Assembly: GCF_000661915.1 (NCBI RefSeq)
Contig: NZ_CP007509.1
Span: forward strand, 2,993,501-3,057,500
Direction: 5' to 3'
Length of the DNA stretch: 64,000 bases
Origin: Stutzerimonas decontaminans
GTDB lineage: Bacteria; Pseudomonadota; Gammaproteobacteria; Pseudomonadales; Pseudomonadaceae
Made by a program: the position numbers and the translations under genes. Positions 28,688 through 37,513 of the stretch are shown here, in pieces. The notes beneath the pieces are model-generated. The model searched no databases, was not told the DNA's origin, and saw nothing but the letters and a program-made list of their open reading frames with translations. How positions within the stretch are numbered: position 1 is the first letter of the stretch; each line of letters starts with the position of its first letter.

Positions 28688-29149
28688 ATGGGACTTTTCG
28701 ACTCGATCAAAGCCAAGCTCGGCCTGGGCGATGTCTCCAACGAGGCGCAATCCAAGGCCGATGTACCTCCGGCCGATGCCGAGCGGTCCAGCGCCGAAGG
28801 CATCACGCTGAGTGACCGGCCGAGCACCACTGACAACGCAACCATCGCACCGCACAAGGACCTGAATCAGACGCGCGGCACCGCCAGCGGCATTGATGTG
28901 GTGGCGCAGCTGGAAGCCAAGGCGGCACAGCATCCCGAAGCCCTCAACTGGCGCACCTCGATCGTGGATCTGCTGAAATTGCTCGGTCTGAACAGCAGCC
29001 TGGAAGCACGCCGTGAGCTGGCAACCGAGCTCGGCTGCCCACCGGCAGAAATGGCGGACTCGGCGCAGATGAATATGTGGCTGCACCGCGCGGTGATGAA
29101 GAAACTGGCTGAGAACGGCGGCAGCATTCCGCCGGAACTGCTGCACTGA
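28688..29149 (+). CDS. DUF3597 domain protein, copy 1
   Basis: The 153-residue protein has a short N-terminal amphipathic helix (MGLFDSIKAKLGLG), a variable hydrophilic linker, and a conserved C-terminal domain from about residue 75 with NWRTSIVDLLKLLGL, ARRELATELGCP and DSAQMNMWLH. That domain is DUF3597, which resembles a peptidoglycan-binding-like fold in known structures. Function is unknown. GGAG lies seven bases before ATG 28688; the ATG two codons earlier is too close. A paralogue lies at 31411-31806. Confidence 0.85.
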   Translation: MGLFDSIKAKLGLGDVSNEAQSKADVPPADAERSSAEGITLSDRPSTTDNATIAPHKDLNQTRGTASGIDVVAQLEAKAAQHPEALNWRTSIVDLLKLLGLNSSLEARRELATELGCPPAEMADSAQMNMWLHRAVMKKLAENGGSIPPELLH

Positions 29150-29154
29150 GGGCG

Positions 29155-29184
29155 AAGGGCCTTCCTCGCAGAAGGCCCTTGTTT
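29155..29184 (+). terminator. Rho-independent terminator after DUF3597 copy 1
   Basis: Ten-base arms AAGGGCCTTC and GAAGGCCCTT with a six-base loop, followed by GTTTG. It sits six bases after the stop, between convergent genes. Confidence 0.7.
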
Positions 29185-29189
29185 GAGGC

Positions 29190-29606
29190 TTAGGAGTTGC
29201 GGACCTGCTCGTCCGCCAGGAAGTCTTCCTCCAGCAGCGCATCGCGGCCGGCTACGGCGGCACCGTCGATCATTTGCGGTTGGCCACCAGCGCGCTTGCT
29301 GCGCAATTTACCGAACTGATGCGCCAAGGCGTTGTTGAGCTTGTCCACAGCACCGTCGACAGCCAATTCAAGCGACTCGGCCTTGTGCGTGACGGAAATC
29401 GGCTGCAGCCCCTTAGGGCGCGCTTCGATCTGGCAGCGTTTGTCATGGGCGCCGGCCTTGTCACCATTCTCATCGTTGAGGTGCACGACGACGCGGGTCA
29501 GCTCGTCGTCGAACCGGTCCAGCTTGCCTGCGACACTGGCACTGACCCAATCCGCCAGACGGGCACTGCCTTCAATGTGGTTATCGCTATGAACCTGGAT
29601 TTGCAT
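29190..29606 (-). CDS. HPF/RaiA-family ribosome hibernation protein, copy 1
   Basis: The 138-residue protein has the HPF/RaiA fold in residues 1-100: IQVHSDNHIEGS, RFDDELTRVVVHLNDENGDK, and KAESLELAVDGAVDKLNNAL. It carries a 35-residue C-terminal tail with no known domain. HPF proteins bind the 30S decoding region in stationary phase; divergent stand-alone copies like this are common in pseudomonads and not the canonical rpoN-linked hpf. AAGGACG precedes the ATG. A second paralogue lies at 57824-58138, and the two share the VHLNDxN and KRCQxEAR signatures. Confidence 0.82.
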   Translation of the reverse strand: MQIQVHSDNHIEGSARLADWVSASVAGKLDRFDDELTRVVVHLNDENGDKAGAHDKRCQIEARPKGLQPISVTHKAESLELAVDGAVDKLNNALAHQFGKLRSKRAGGQPQMIDGAAVAGRDALLEEDFLADEQVRNS

Positions 29607-29905
29607 AAGTCGTCCTTACTTCCGCTTATGAGCACCACCTTTTCAGGTGGCTTGGTAATAGCTATGCCACCGTTTCGCTGAATAAGCAACGCCTAAGATG
29701 TCGCCGAAGCTGTCCAGCTCGGAGTGATTTTGGCTTTGCTATCTGAAACTTAGCGCGATCGCTGCCATTGCTCGCGCGAAGGCGCAAAGATGGCGTACAG
29801 GCCGTAGGTGAAACTATTTGTGTGCGGCGCGGCACGCCGCGGCCGACACGCTTCGACTGCGTCGGATGGGTGGCATCCGACGCATGAGGGATTGGTCCGC
29901 GACTA
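29607..29905. other. Intergenic region with two hairpins
   Basis: A short hairpin CCACC/GGTGG lies near 29636-29650. A strong one, with 11-base arms TGCGTCGGATG and CATCCGACGCA and a five-base loop, spans 29858-29884. No protein or RNA gene was recognised. Confidence 0.5.
29858..29884. repeat. Perfect 11-bp stem-loop
   Basis: The arms TGCGTCGGATG and CATCCGACGCA pair perfectly around GGTGG. It lies 22 bases beyond the stop of the leftward small gene but lacks a T tract, so it may be a transcript-end hairpin or a REP-like element. Confidence 0.45.
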
Positions 29906-30166
29906 CTAAGCTGCCCGTTGGTACAACTCCCGGCCGTGGTCGAGGTGCTGGTCGACCAGCCACTTGCCGTGGGCCATGGACAGTCGCTGAGCCTTTTCCA
30001 GCTCATCCATGAAGGCGTGCTCGAGCGGTAGCGGCATGCGACGGGTCGTGTGCCCCGCGGGGTCGGTGATCCGGCAACCACCAGCCCAGGGTGTCGGGGT
30101 GCCGGGATATTCCATCACCTCGGCGGTGATGAGGTGGTCGCGGTAGGTGCATTGCATCATGCTCAT
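29906..30166 (-). CDS. Small hypothetical protein
   Basis: The 86-residue protein begins MSMMQCTYRDHLITAEVM, then has EYPGTPTPWAGGCRITDPAG, and ends in a charged helix with HGKWLVDQHLDHGREL. GAGG lies eight bases before the ATG. No family function is known to me. It sits among other small stress-type genes, which may hint at its role. Confidence 0.65.
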   Translation of the reverse strand: MSMMQCTYRDHLITAEVMEYPGTPTPWAGGCRITDPAGHTTRRMPLPLEHAFMDELEKAQRLSMAHGKWLVDQHLDHGRELYQRAA

Positions 30167-30344
30167 GATCGTTACCTCGCTCTGTGCGGGCAGCCATCAG
30201 AACACACAGGTGGTTCGGGCCTGATGGCTGCCGATATCCCCCTGTAAACGGGCCGATTTCGCCGGCCCAATGCGTCAGAACGGTATAGCACAGGCTGTGC
30301 GGCCTGTGCCGACTAGCACAGAGGGGTCGACGAACGCGATCGAC

Positions 30345-31163
30345 TCAGGCGTCCAGCGAAGGACCGATGAGTTCGCTCAGCTGCCGATACACACCAGGCG
30401 CCGCCACCAGATAGGGGTTACCCCTGAGCAAGCCAGCATTACGGAAGAAGTCGTTGCGCAGCCCGCCCGCCTCGGCCACGAGCACCAGCCCGGCCAGGCA
30501 ATCCCAGCTCTTGAGTTCGGTTTCGTAGTAGCCGATCAAGCGCCCTGCAGCGACGTAGGCGGTCATCAGCGCGCCGGAGCCGTTGCGGATGAACATGCCG
30601 CCTTCGGCCAGAAGTTTTTCCAGAAACGGGATGAAGTGCTCCTTGCCGCGGGGATGAAAGGTGCCCGCGCCGGTCAGCCCTTCGCGCACATGGGTCGCGG
30701 CGCTGGCCTTGAGCCGGGTCTGATTGACGTAAGCGCCGCGGCCGAGGCAGCCATGGAACAGCTCATCATGGTTGGGATCGGCGATCGCACCGATGAAGGG
30801 CTCGCCGTCGACCAGCAGGCCGATGGACACGCACCAGTTGTGCAAACCGTTGACGAAGCAGGCCGTACCGTCGATGGGATCGATCACCCAGACGCAGCGC
30901 GCCTTGAGATCCGCTGAACCGCTCTCCTCGCCAAGAAAGCCGTCCTGCGGGAACTGCTCGGCCAGCCGGGCACGGATGAAATCTTCGATGTTCTTGTCAG
31001 CAATGCTGACCACGTCCTGCTGGTCGCTGCCCTTGTGCTCGACGGCCAGTGTCTCGCGCCGCCGGTAGAAATCCATGCCCAGCCGCGCAGCTTCCAACGC
31101 GAGATTTTTGGCGCAGGCGTAGCGGGCATCGATATCGAGGTCGTGTTGGGTCGGCTCGCTCAT
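30345..31163 (-). CDS. Inositol monophosphatase family protein
   Basis: The 272-residue protein has the lithium-sensitive phosphatase motifs in order: GFLGEESG near residue 75, WVIDPIDGTACFVNG near 92, and SWDCLAGLVLVAEAGG near 216, which supply the magnesium ligands. Substrates in this family include inositol phosphates, 3'-phosphoadenosine 5'-phosphate and histidinol phosphate. The residue pattern does not decide among them. The frame is open upstream but ATG 31163 begins the typical first helix. Confidence 0.87.
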   Translation of the reverse strand: MSEPTQHDLDIDARYACAKNLALEAARLGMDFYRRRETLAVEHKGSDQQDVVSIADKNIEDFIRARLAEQFPQDGFLGEESGSADLKARCVWVIDPIDGTACFVNGLHNWCVSIGLLVDGEPFIGAIADPNHDELFHGCLGRGAYVNQTRLKASAATHVREGLTGAGTFHPRGKEHFIPFLEKLLAEGGMFIRNGSGALMTAYVAAGRLIGYYETELKSWDCLAGLVLVAEAGGLRNDFFRNAGLLRGNPYLVAAPGVYRQLSELIGPSLDA

Positions 31164-31410
31164 AGTAGGTCCCGGAAACAGAAAACGGCATTCTAGGCAG
31201 GCTGCGGTTACAGCACGAGCGTGCTGGAAACCGAAAGCGCAGCGGCGAAGCCAGCGCAAAGCGGTGGATGACCAGTCCCATGCGGGGCATTTCGGGCCTG
31301 AACTCTCACGTCACCCGCCGGGCTGGGGCACAGCTTGCGCGACGAATCGATACACAGGCGGTCCTATTCTGCGAGCCACGGCTCATCATTCACGCAGCCA
31401 GGAGACCCCC

Positions 31411-31806
31411 ATGGGCTTTTTCAACTCGATACTGGAAAAGATCGGCCTCGGCCAGGCACATGCCGCGCCGGCTAGCACTGCACCTACGACACCACCCGAA
31501 GCCTCGACCGGCGGCGCAGGCGCGCCCGCCACCCCGGCTGTCGATCAGGTCGACGTTGCCGCCAAGCTCGACGGCATGGCGCACAACCACCCGGAGAAGC
31601 TCAATTGGCGTACCTCCATCGTCGATCTGCTGAAACTGCTCGGCCTGGACAGCAGCCTGACGGCGCGCAAGGAGCTGGCCACCGAACTGGGCTGCCCGGC
31701 TGACAAGATGGGTGACTCGGCACAGATGAATATGTGGTTGCACAAGGCGGTGCTGAACAAGCTGGCCGAAAACGGCGGAAACGTCCCGGCCGATCTGCTG
31801 GATTGA
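31411..31806 (+). CDS. DUF3597 domain protein, copy 2
   Basis: The 131-residue protein repeats the plan of copy 1: MGFFNSILEKIGLGQ at the start, an Ala/Pro/Thr-rich linker, then the DUF3597 domain with NWRTSIVDLLKLLGL, ARKELATELGCP and DSAQMNMWLH. The C-terminal domains are about 80 percent identical by eye, so this is a duplication within 3 kb with the inositol phosphatase gene between. CAGGAGACC precedes ATG 31411. Confidence 0.85.
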   Translation: MGFFNSILEKIGLGQAHAAPASTAPTTPPEASTGGAGAPATPAVDQVDVAAKLDGMAHNHPEKLNWRTSIVDLLKLLGLDSSLTARKELATELGCPADKMGDSAQMNMWLHKAVLNKLAENGGNVPADLLD

Positions 31807-31822
31807 ATTGCATACGGCAGAA

Positions 31823-31850
31823 CCAGGCTGCGTCGCTTGCCGCAGCCTGG
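31823..31850. terminator. Hairpin between convergent genes
   Basis: Nine-base arms CCAGGCTGC and GCAGCCTGG flank a 10-base loop between the DUF3597 copy 2 and DUF2789 stop codons. No T tract is present. Confidence 0.45.
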
Positions 31851-31858
31851 GCCGACGA

Positions 31859-32095
31859 TCAGTGCTCGTGCATACGCACGTTAAGCTCGTCGACGATTGG
31901 TGCCCACTCCGCATCTTCGATCCACTCATCACGCAGCAGCGCACGCTGCGACTCATTCCAGACCGGCGCGTCGGCCAGACGGACGTCTTCCGGCAAGCGT
32001 CCATGTTTGCCAATGAATGCGTCGATACTGGCAGGATCGGACGCCAGACCGAGCTGCTCGAACAGGGTGCCAAGGTCTTTGTTAGGTAGTTCCAT
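31859..32095 (-). CDS. DUF2789 family protein
   Basis: The 78-residue acidic protein has the family plan: LGTLFEQLGLASDPASIDAF, then LADAPVWNESQRALLRDEW, then ADWAPIVDELN-like WAPIVDELNVRMHE. AGGAG precedes ATG 32095. DUF2789 proteins are small helical proteins of unknown role, widespread in gamma-proteobacteria. Confidence 0.85.
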   Translation of the reverse strand: MELPNKDLGTLFEQLGLASDPASIDAFIGKHGRLPEDVRLADAPVWNESQRALLRDEWIEDAEWAPIVDELNVRMHEH

Positions 32096-32216
32096 GGTGC
32101 TCTCCTAGGGGCTCGTTTACAGGCCGAAAGGCGCGTCGCGCGCATTCCGCTACTTGCCTATTCAGAGGCCCTGCGGCTGAGTACAGTTCCGCCCGTACCC
32201 ACGAGGAACCATCTGC

Positions 32217-33149
32217 ATGCACATACTGCTTTGCGGCAGCTTCGACGATGATGAGCGCGACGCCTGGCTCGCAGAATTGCAGGATGCCCTGCCAGACGCC
32301 CACTGGCACCTGACCGTGACGCCAGCCGATGCTGAGCTGATTACCGCAGCGGTGGTCGCCAATCCCCGTCCGGGCTCGCTGCGAGGGCTACCCAACCTGC
32401 GCCTCATTCAGTCGCTGTGGGCCGGAGTGGATCGCCTGCTGAGCGACCCAAGCCTGCCCGACGTGCCGCTGGCACGCATGGTCGATCCAGCCATGAGTGC
32501 GGCCATGGCAGAAACCGCGCTGTGGGCGACGCTCTCGCTGCACCGGCATTTCTATGCCTACGCCCGGCAACAGCACGCGCGCGACTGGCAGCAGCTGCCA
32601 CAGCGGCGTGCCGATGAGATTCAGGTAACGCTGCTTGGCACCGGCCAGATGGGCCGCGTCTGCGCCACCCGCCTACTGGCGCTGGGGTATCGAGTGACTG
32701 GCTGGAACCTGCACGGCGGCACAGTGGAAGGCCTGTCGCTGGAGCATGGGGAGGACGCGCTCTGGCCGCTACTGGCCCGTAGCGACATCGTCATCAACCT
32801 GCTGCCCTTGACGGCACAGACCAGCGACCTGCTGGATCAGCGCTTCTTCGCCGCCCTGCGTCCCGGCGCCGGACTGATAAACCTCGCGCGCGGCGGGCAT
32901 CTGGTCGAGGCTGATCTGCTGCAGGCCCTTGCCTGCGGCCAAGTCGGCCATGCGGTGCTCGATGTTTTTCGCAGCGAGCCGCTGCCGTCAGAGCATCCAT
33001 TCTGGAGCCATCCTCAAGTAACCGTGCTGCCGCACGTGGCAGCCGCAACGGACATGCGCAGTGCTGCGAGAATCGCCGCACGCAACCTGCTGGCACTGCG
33101 CGACGGGCATCCGCTGAGTGATCTGGTGGAACGCAGCCGCGGCTACTGA
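32217..33149 (+). CDS. Glyoxylate/hydroxypyruvate reductase A-like
   Basis: The 310-residue D-2-hydroxyacid dehydrogenase has LWAGVDRLL near residue 65, the NAD(P) motif LLGTGQMGRVCATRLLALGY near 138, the catalytic arginine in INLARGGHLVE near 221, a glutamate near FRSEPLPSEHPFWSHP, and the catalytic histidine in LPHVAAATDM near 277. This arrangement and length match E. coli GhrA, which reduces glyoxylate and hydroxypyruvate with NADPH. Confidence 0.88.
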   Translation: MHILLCGSFDDDERDAWLAELQDALPDAHWHLTVTPADAELITAAVVANPRPGSLRGLPNLRLIQSLWAGVDRLLSDPSLPDVPLARMVDPAMSAAMAETALWATLSLHRHFYAYARQQHARDWQQLPQRRADEIQVTLLGTGQMGRVCATRLLALGYRVTGWNLHGGTVEGLSLEHGEDALWPLLARSDIVINLLPLTAQTSDLLDQRFFAALRPGAGLINLARGGHLVEADLLQALACGQVGHAVLDVFRSEPLPSEHPFWSHPQVTVLPHVAAATDMRSAARIAARNLLALRDGHPLSDLVERSRGY

Positions 33150-33183
33150 AGCGCGGCTGCGCCGGCACGCTGCATCCGGCGCC

Positions 33184-34392
33184 TCAATCCTGGCTGAGCG
33201 CGCCGATTCGGTGAATGGAAAGATCCGCGCCGTTGAATTCCTCTTCCTGGCTCAGGCGAATGCCTGTCGTCAGCTTGAGCAGACCATAAACGCCGAAGCC
33301 GCCCAGCAATGCCACCAGCATGCCCAGGCCGCTACCGATCACCTGACTGATCAGGCTCACACCACCCAGCCCGCCCAGTGCCGCCTGGCCGAAGATACCG
33401 CAGGCCACTCCGCCCCAGATCCCGCACAGGCCGTGCAACGGCCATACACCCAGCACATCGTCGATCTTCCAGCGGTTCTGCGTGGCGGTGAATGCCCAGA
33501 CGAACAACGCCCCGGCGATAGCACCGGTGGCCAGCGCGCCGACGGGATGCATCAGGTCGGAACCGGCACAGACCGCCACCAGCCCGGCCAGCGGCCCGTT
33601 GTGCAGGAAGCCCGGATCGTTGCGCCCGGCTAGCCATGCCGCAGCCGTTCCCCCGACCATTGCCATCAACGAATTGACGGCGACCAGCCCGCTGATGCCT
33701 TCGAGGGATTGCGCGCTCATCACGTTGAAGCCGAACCAGCCAACGATGAGAATCCACGAGCCCAGAGCTAGGAATGGGATATTCGACGGCGCGAAAGCCA
33801 CCAACCTGCCGTCCCGATAACGACCGTTACGCCGCCCTAGCAGAACCACCGCACCGAAGGCCAGCCAGCCGCCCATGGCGTGCACCACCACGGAGCCGGC
33901 GAAGTCATGGAAGGATGCACCGAACTGGTGCTCAAGCCAGGCCTGAAGGCCGAAATTGCCGTTCCAGATCAGCCCTTCGAAGAATGGATAGACGAACGCG
34001 ACGATTAGCAGCGTTGCACACAGCTGCGGACCGAAGCGCGCGCGTTCGGCAATGCCGCCGGAGATGATCGCCGGAATAGCCGCAGCGAAGGTCAGCAGGA
34101 AGAAGAACTTCACCAGCGCGTAGCCATGGTCCAGCACCAGCTGATCCGCTGGCTGCATGAAGGTGACGCCATAGGCGACCCAGTAGCCGATGAAAAAGTA
34201 CGCCAGGGTGGACACAGCGAAATCGGTGATGATTTTCGACAGGGCATTGACCTGATTTTTCAGGCGCACCGTGCCGACTTCGAGAAAGGCGAAGCCGGCA
34301 TGCATGGCCAGCACCATCACCGCGCCAATCAGGATGAACAGGGTATTGGAGCCGTGAACCAGGGTTTGCACGGCACTGTCGAGGTTTTCCAT
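33184..34392 (-). CDS. amt: Ammonium transporter (Amt family)
   Basis: The 402-residue protein has about eleven hydrophobic helices. The conserved aspartate lies in DFAGSVVVHAMGG near residue 145, which also holds the first pore histidine; the second lies in PLHGLCGIWGG near 300. It moves ammonium across the inner membrane. It starts with MENLDSAVQTLVHGSN and has no cleaved signal peptide, unlike E. coli AmtB. No glnK gene is adjacent, so it is probably not the main nitrogen-regulated amtB. Confidence 0.9.
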   Translation of the reverse strand: MENLDSAVQTLVHGSNTLFILIGAVMVLAMHAGFAFLEVGTVRLKNQVNALSKIITDFAVSTLAYFFIGYWVAYGVTFMQPADQLVLDHGYALVKFFFLLTFAAAIPAIISGGIAERARFGPQLCATLLIVAFVYPFFEGLIWNGNFGLQAWLEHQFGASFHDFAGSVVVHAMGGWLAFGAVVLLGRRNGRYRDGRLVAFAPSNIPFLALGSWILIVGWFGFNVMSAQSLEGISGLVAVNSLMAMVGGTAAAWLAGRNDPGFLHNGPLAGLVAVCAGSDLMHPVGALATGAIAGALFVWAFTATQNRWKIDDVLGVWPLHGLCGIWGGVACGIFGQAALGGLGGVSLISQVIGSGLGMLVALLGGFGVYGLLKLTTGIRLSQEEEFNGADLSIHRIGALSQD

Positions 34393-34428
34393 GGATGACT
34401 ACAGCCTCAGCGGGTACTACGCACCAAA

Positions 34429-34489
34429 ACGGTAATCACACCCGAGCGCACGCACCGAGATGCATCACTGCGCCATGGCTGATTACCGT
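34429..34489. repeat. Widely spaced perfect inverted repeat upstream of amt
   Basis: ACGGTAATCA at 34429-34438 and TGATTACCGT at 34480-34489 are exact complements, with centres 51 bases apart, 45-90 bases ahead of the amt start. It could be two half-sites for a looping regulator or a long RNA hairpin. Confidence 0.45.
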
Positions 34490-34672
34490 CACCTGCAGCC
34501 GGAGTTCGCTTCGAGCATGCTGCCCGAGCGTCATTAATCCTTTTTAATCAACAGATTAGGGATTTTACCGGTTTCCCGCCGTGCGCCATTGCGGGGCTTG
34601 CACGACGACTGCTGCACCGAGCCATAGCAATGCCCGTACCAAGCGCGGCGACGGCCTCGGTGCAGCGCACGG

Positions 34673-36169
34673 TCAGAGTGCAGAAAGCGCGCGGTATTCG
34701 TCCTGGGCCAGCTGGTCGGTCATACCGCTGATGTAGTCCTGCAGCATGCGGTTGCGGTAGTAGAACTCCCACAAAGGCCGATCCATCGATTGCTCGCCAT
34801 GGTCCTTGAGCGCTTCGTAGTAGGCCTTGACCAGCTGGTTGGGCAGGCGCCGAGCAAGCATCTGCAGGTGAGGTTCGCTGCGGCAGGTGCCGAGGGTGAG
34901 TGCATCGAACACCGTTGCCGGCACGCGCAGCAGCGGCGCATAGAACTCCAGCAAGCCCTGGAGAATGCGATAGCCCTGCAATTGCAGCGTTTCCACCTCG
35001 CGGTGGCAGAACACCTTGTCCATCGCGACATCCTTGAAGGTCTGCACGATGGCGTTGGCCAGGCTGTCGTCCTCCAGCAATGCACGGTCGAGGGTGCCGT
35101 GATAGACGGCTTCGATGTTGTCGACGAACTGCCGCGCGGCATGTTGCACCAACGGATGGATCAGGCTCACACGCAGCCAGATGAAAAACTCGCCAGCCTT
35201 GTTGATCGGCTCCTTGTGCGCCCGCTCAAGCGCATAATTGACCATGCTGCGAAAGCTGCGCTCAGGCCCCGGCACCGGTGCATCCACTGAACCATGCAGG
35301 GCGAACTTGTCGAGCAGCAGCTGCGCCAGCTGCTCGATACTGAAGATGCCCTTTTCCACCGAGTCTTCGATATCGGCCAGGCAATAGGCGATGTCATCGG
35401 CGGCTTCCATCACGTAGGCCAGCGGATGTCGCGTGCACGGCTGCATGTCCAGCGTGGCCTGCAGGGTACGCACGAAGGGCTCCTCGGACAGGTAAAAGCC
35501 GGGCTTCTTCAGCAGGTAAGCGCCAGGCGTGCCCTTCGCCGGTTTGGCCTGATAAGCGGGACGAACGTATTTGAGCAGGCCGGCGGTCTGCGTATAGGTC
35601 AGGTTCAGCCGCTGCAGCGAAACCACCAACCGAACCGCCTGGGCGTTGCCTTCGAAGTGCTTGAGATCGACCAACATCCGTTTGCGCAATTCGGCATCGC
35701 CCTGCTCCGGCGTCACAGCGGCGTTGAACAGCGCGTCGAGATTGCGCTCGAACCACTCGCCGATGGCGTACTCACCAAAATGGCCGAACGGGGGATTGCC
35801 GATGTCGTGCATCAGGCAGGTCATCTCGACCAGACTCTGCAGCGCTGGCTCGAGTCCGTCCAGGCCAAACTCGGCAGCCCTGTCGCCAAGCTGCTTGTAG
35901 AGCGTGCGAACGATGAAGCGGCCAGTCTGCTGCACTTCCAACGAATGCGTCAGGCGGCTGCGTACTGCGGCATTGCGTTCCAGCGGGAATACCTGGGTCT
36001 TCTGCTGCAGGCGACGCACCGCAGCCGAGTTGATGATGCGCCCGCGGTCACTCTCCAGCTGGTCCAGCACGACGTCGAGGTTGCCGTCGCTGGCCCGTTG
36101 GCCCGCTTCGGCCTTGCCATAGGGACGCTGGCGGGAGATTTTTTGTTTGAAGTTCACGGACACTGACAT
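34673..36169 (-). CDS. dgt: Deoxyguanosinetriphosphate triphosphohydrolase
   Basis: The 498-residue HD-domain enzyme hydrolyses dGTP to deoxyguanosine and triphosphate. It has RRLQQKTQVFPLE near residue 53, the first metal histidine in SRLTHSLEVQ near 71, the HD pair in MHDIGNPPFGHFGEYA near 117, and EAADDIAYCLADIEDS near 256. Length matches E. coli Dgt (505). It diverges from the 36275 gene pair. Confidence 0.94.
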   Translation of the reverse strand: MSVSVNFKQKISRQRPYGKAEAGQRASDGNLDVVLDQLESDRGRIINSAAVRRLQQKTQVFPLERNAAVRSRLTHSLEVQQTGRFIVRTLYKQLGDRAAEFGLDGLEPALQSLVEMTCLMHDIGNPPFGHFGEYAIGEWFERNLDALFNAAVTPEQGDAELRKRMLVDLKHFEGNAQAVRLVVSLQRLNLTYTQTAGLLKYVRPAYQAKPAKGTPGAYLLKKPGFYLSEEPFVRTLQATLDMQPCTRHPLAYVMEAADDIAYCLADIEDSVEKGIFSIEQLAQLLLDKFALHGSVDAPVPGPERSFRSMVNYALERAHKEPINKAGEFFIWLRVSLIHPLVQHAARQFVDNIEAVYHGTLDRALLEDDSLANAIVQTFKDVAMDKVFCHREVETLQLQGYRILQGLLEFYAPLLRVPATVFDALTLGTCRSEPHLQMLARRLPNQLVKAYYEALKDHGEQSMDRPLWEFYYRNRMLQDYISGMTDQLAQDEYRALSAL

Positions 36170-36274
36170 GCATCGTTCTCGTGGCGCGAAAAAAGAGCCA
36201 TCGAGCCTAACGCGAGCGTTACGGGTTTACCATCGCCACTCCTTTCATCGCCAGTACCGCAATGGAGACGATTC

Positions 36275-36472
36275 GTGAGTCGAGCAGATTTCCATCAGAA
36301 CAACGCCGAGCGCGCCCGCGCTGAAGCCCAACGGCTGCTGGACCAGCAAGCGACACTTGGCTCGCGCTGGTTGGCCTGGGTCGCCACCGAGCTGTATCAG
36401 CTCAGCCCGCCGGAATACACCGCAATGGTGCGTCGCGAGCTGGAGCGGCTCAACCAGGCGCAGCAGCCTTGA
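36275..36472 (+). CDS. Small hypothetical protein upstream of the MOSC gene
   Basis: The 65-residue protein is mostly helical (NAERARAEAQRLLDQQ and YTAMVRRELERLN). Its stop overlaps the start of the MOSC gene, so the two are translationally coupled. It contains a tryptophan-rich turn, GSRWLAWVATELYQL. I do not recognise a function. Confidence 0.7.
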   Translation: MSRADFHQNNAERARAEAQRLLDQQATLGSRWLAWVATELYQLSPPEYTAMVRRELERLNQAQQP

Positions 36473-37182
36473 ATGAGCGCGTAGCGACCACCCCGCTGCA
36501 AAGCTGGACCGTCAGCGGCCCGCTGCGATGCGAACAGTTTTCGCCACTGCCCGGCAGTAGCAAGGCCACCGCCATGGACAAACACGCGAGCACCGGCCCG
36601 CTCTGGCTGGGAATGGCGGGTTTGCAGGGCGACCGGGTCGCCGACCAGCGCTTTCACGGCGGCCCCGATCGCACGCTTTGTCATTACCCGACGCAGCATT
36701 ACGCTTACTGGGCCCAACGTTTCCCGCAGTTGCGCACTCGACTTGGCCTCGGTGCATTCGGCGAGAACCTCGGCAGCGAACAGCTGGATGAGCATCAGGT
36801 ATGCATCGGTGATCGGCTGCGCTGGGGAACTGCACTGATAGAAGTCAGCCAGCCGCGCTCGCCTTGCGTCAGGCTGGACAATCGCCACGGCGTGCGAGGC
36901 CTGGCGCGCGAGCTGTCGACGAGCGGTCGCACCGGCTGGCTCTACCGCACCGTCGAGGAAGGAGCGTTGCACCCGGGCGACAGGTTGCAACTGCTGGAGC
37001 GGCCGCACCCCGCCATCAGCGTCGCGCATGTCTGGCATTGTTTTCTCGATCCAATGCTGGCTGACGAAACATTGCTGCAACTGGCCGAGCTGCCACGCCT
37101 TGCCACACACTATCGGGCAATATTCCGCCAGCGCTACGACGCTCGTCGCAGCCAGCGCGACCAGCGCAGCCTGTTCGACTGA
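36469..37182 (+). CDS. MOSC domain protein (YiiM-like)
   Basis: The 237-residue protein carries a MOSC (molybdenum cofactor sulfurase C-terminal) domain: GLQGDRVADQRFHGGPDRTLCHYP near residues 50-72 (split here), GAFGENLGSEQ near 95, and the conserved cysteine in SQPRSPCVRLDNRHG near 130. YiiM-type proteins reduce N-hydroxylated purines with molybdenum cofactor. The start is TTG 36469, inside the last codon of the upstream gene; no better ATG or GTG is available near the family N-terminus. Confidence 0.85.
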   Translation: MNERVATTPLQSWTVSGPLRCEQFSPLPGSSKATAMDKHASTGPLWLGMAGLQGDRVADQRFHGGPDRTLCHYPTQHYAYWAQRFPQLRTRLGLGAFGENLGSEQLDEHQVCIGDRLRWGTALIEVSQPRSPCVRLDNRHGVRGLARELSTSGRTGWLYRTVEEGALHPGDRLQLLERPHPAISVAHVWHCFLDPMLADETLLQLAELPRLATHYRAIFRQRYDARRSQRDQRSLFD

Positions 37183-37337
37183 GCCCAACGTAAAGCAGTG
37201 CGTGCATTGCAGCGCAGCAGTGCCATACTGCAGCGGTCATGGAAGACACTAGGCCGGAAACAGGCTTCGCTCCAGCGGCGACAGTCAGGCCTTCGCACAT
37301 CAGGAACCTGTCCAGCCAGCAATCAGAGGTGAACACC

Positions 37338-37472
37338 ATGAGCAAGGGAATGGACGCAAAAAAGAACGGCAAGAAAAAGCCGATGAAAACGGCGCAAGAA
37401 AAACGTATGGCCAAGCGCGACAAGAAGGGTGGCTCCACCACGCTGCTCGGCGCTCACGCCGCCACCCATTGA
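37338..37472 (+). CDS. Small lysine-rich protein
   Basis: The 44-residue product is very basic (MSKGMDAKKNGKKKPMKT, then EKRMAKRDKKGG), with AGAGGTG upstream of ATG 37338. Similar tiny lysine-rich proteins are annotated in many pseudomonads. The composition suggests nucleic-acid binding, which is inference. It is followed by a good terminator hairpin. Confidence 0.72.
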   Translation: MSKGMDAKKNGKKKPMKTAQEKRMAKRDKKGGSTTLLGAHAATH

Positions 37473-37486
37473 AGCCAGTTACTGCT

Positions 37487-37513
37487 ACGCCCGGTCTGAC
37501 GCCGGGCGTTTCA
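37487..37513 (+). terminator. Terminator after the lysine-rich gene
   Basis: Eight-base arms ACGCCCGG and CCGGGCGT with a seven-base loop, then TTTC, between two convergent genes. Confidence 0.55.

Noticed and set aside
34441..34500. A sigma-54-like TGGCGC...ATGCA upstream of amt
   Set aside because: The GG-GC spacing is nine, not ten, and the -12 half is poor.
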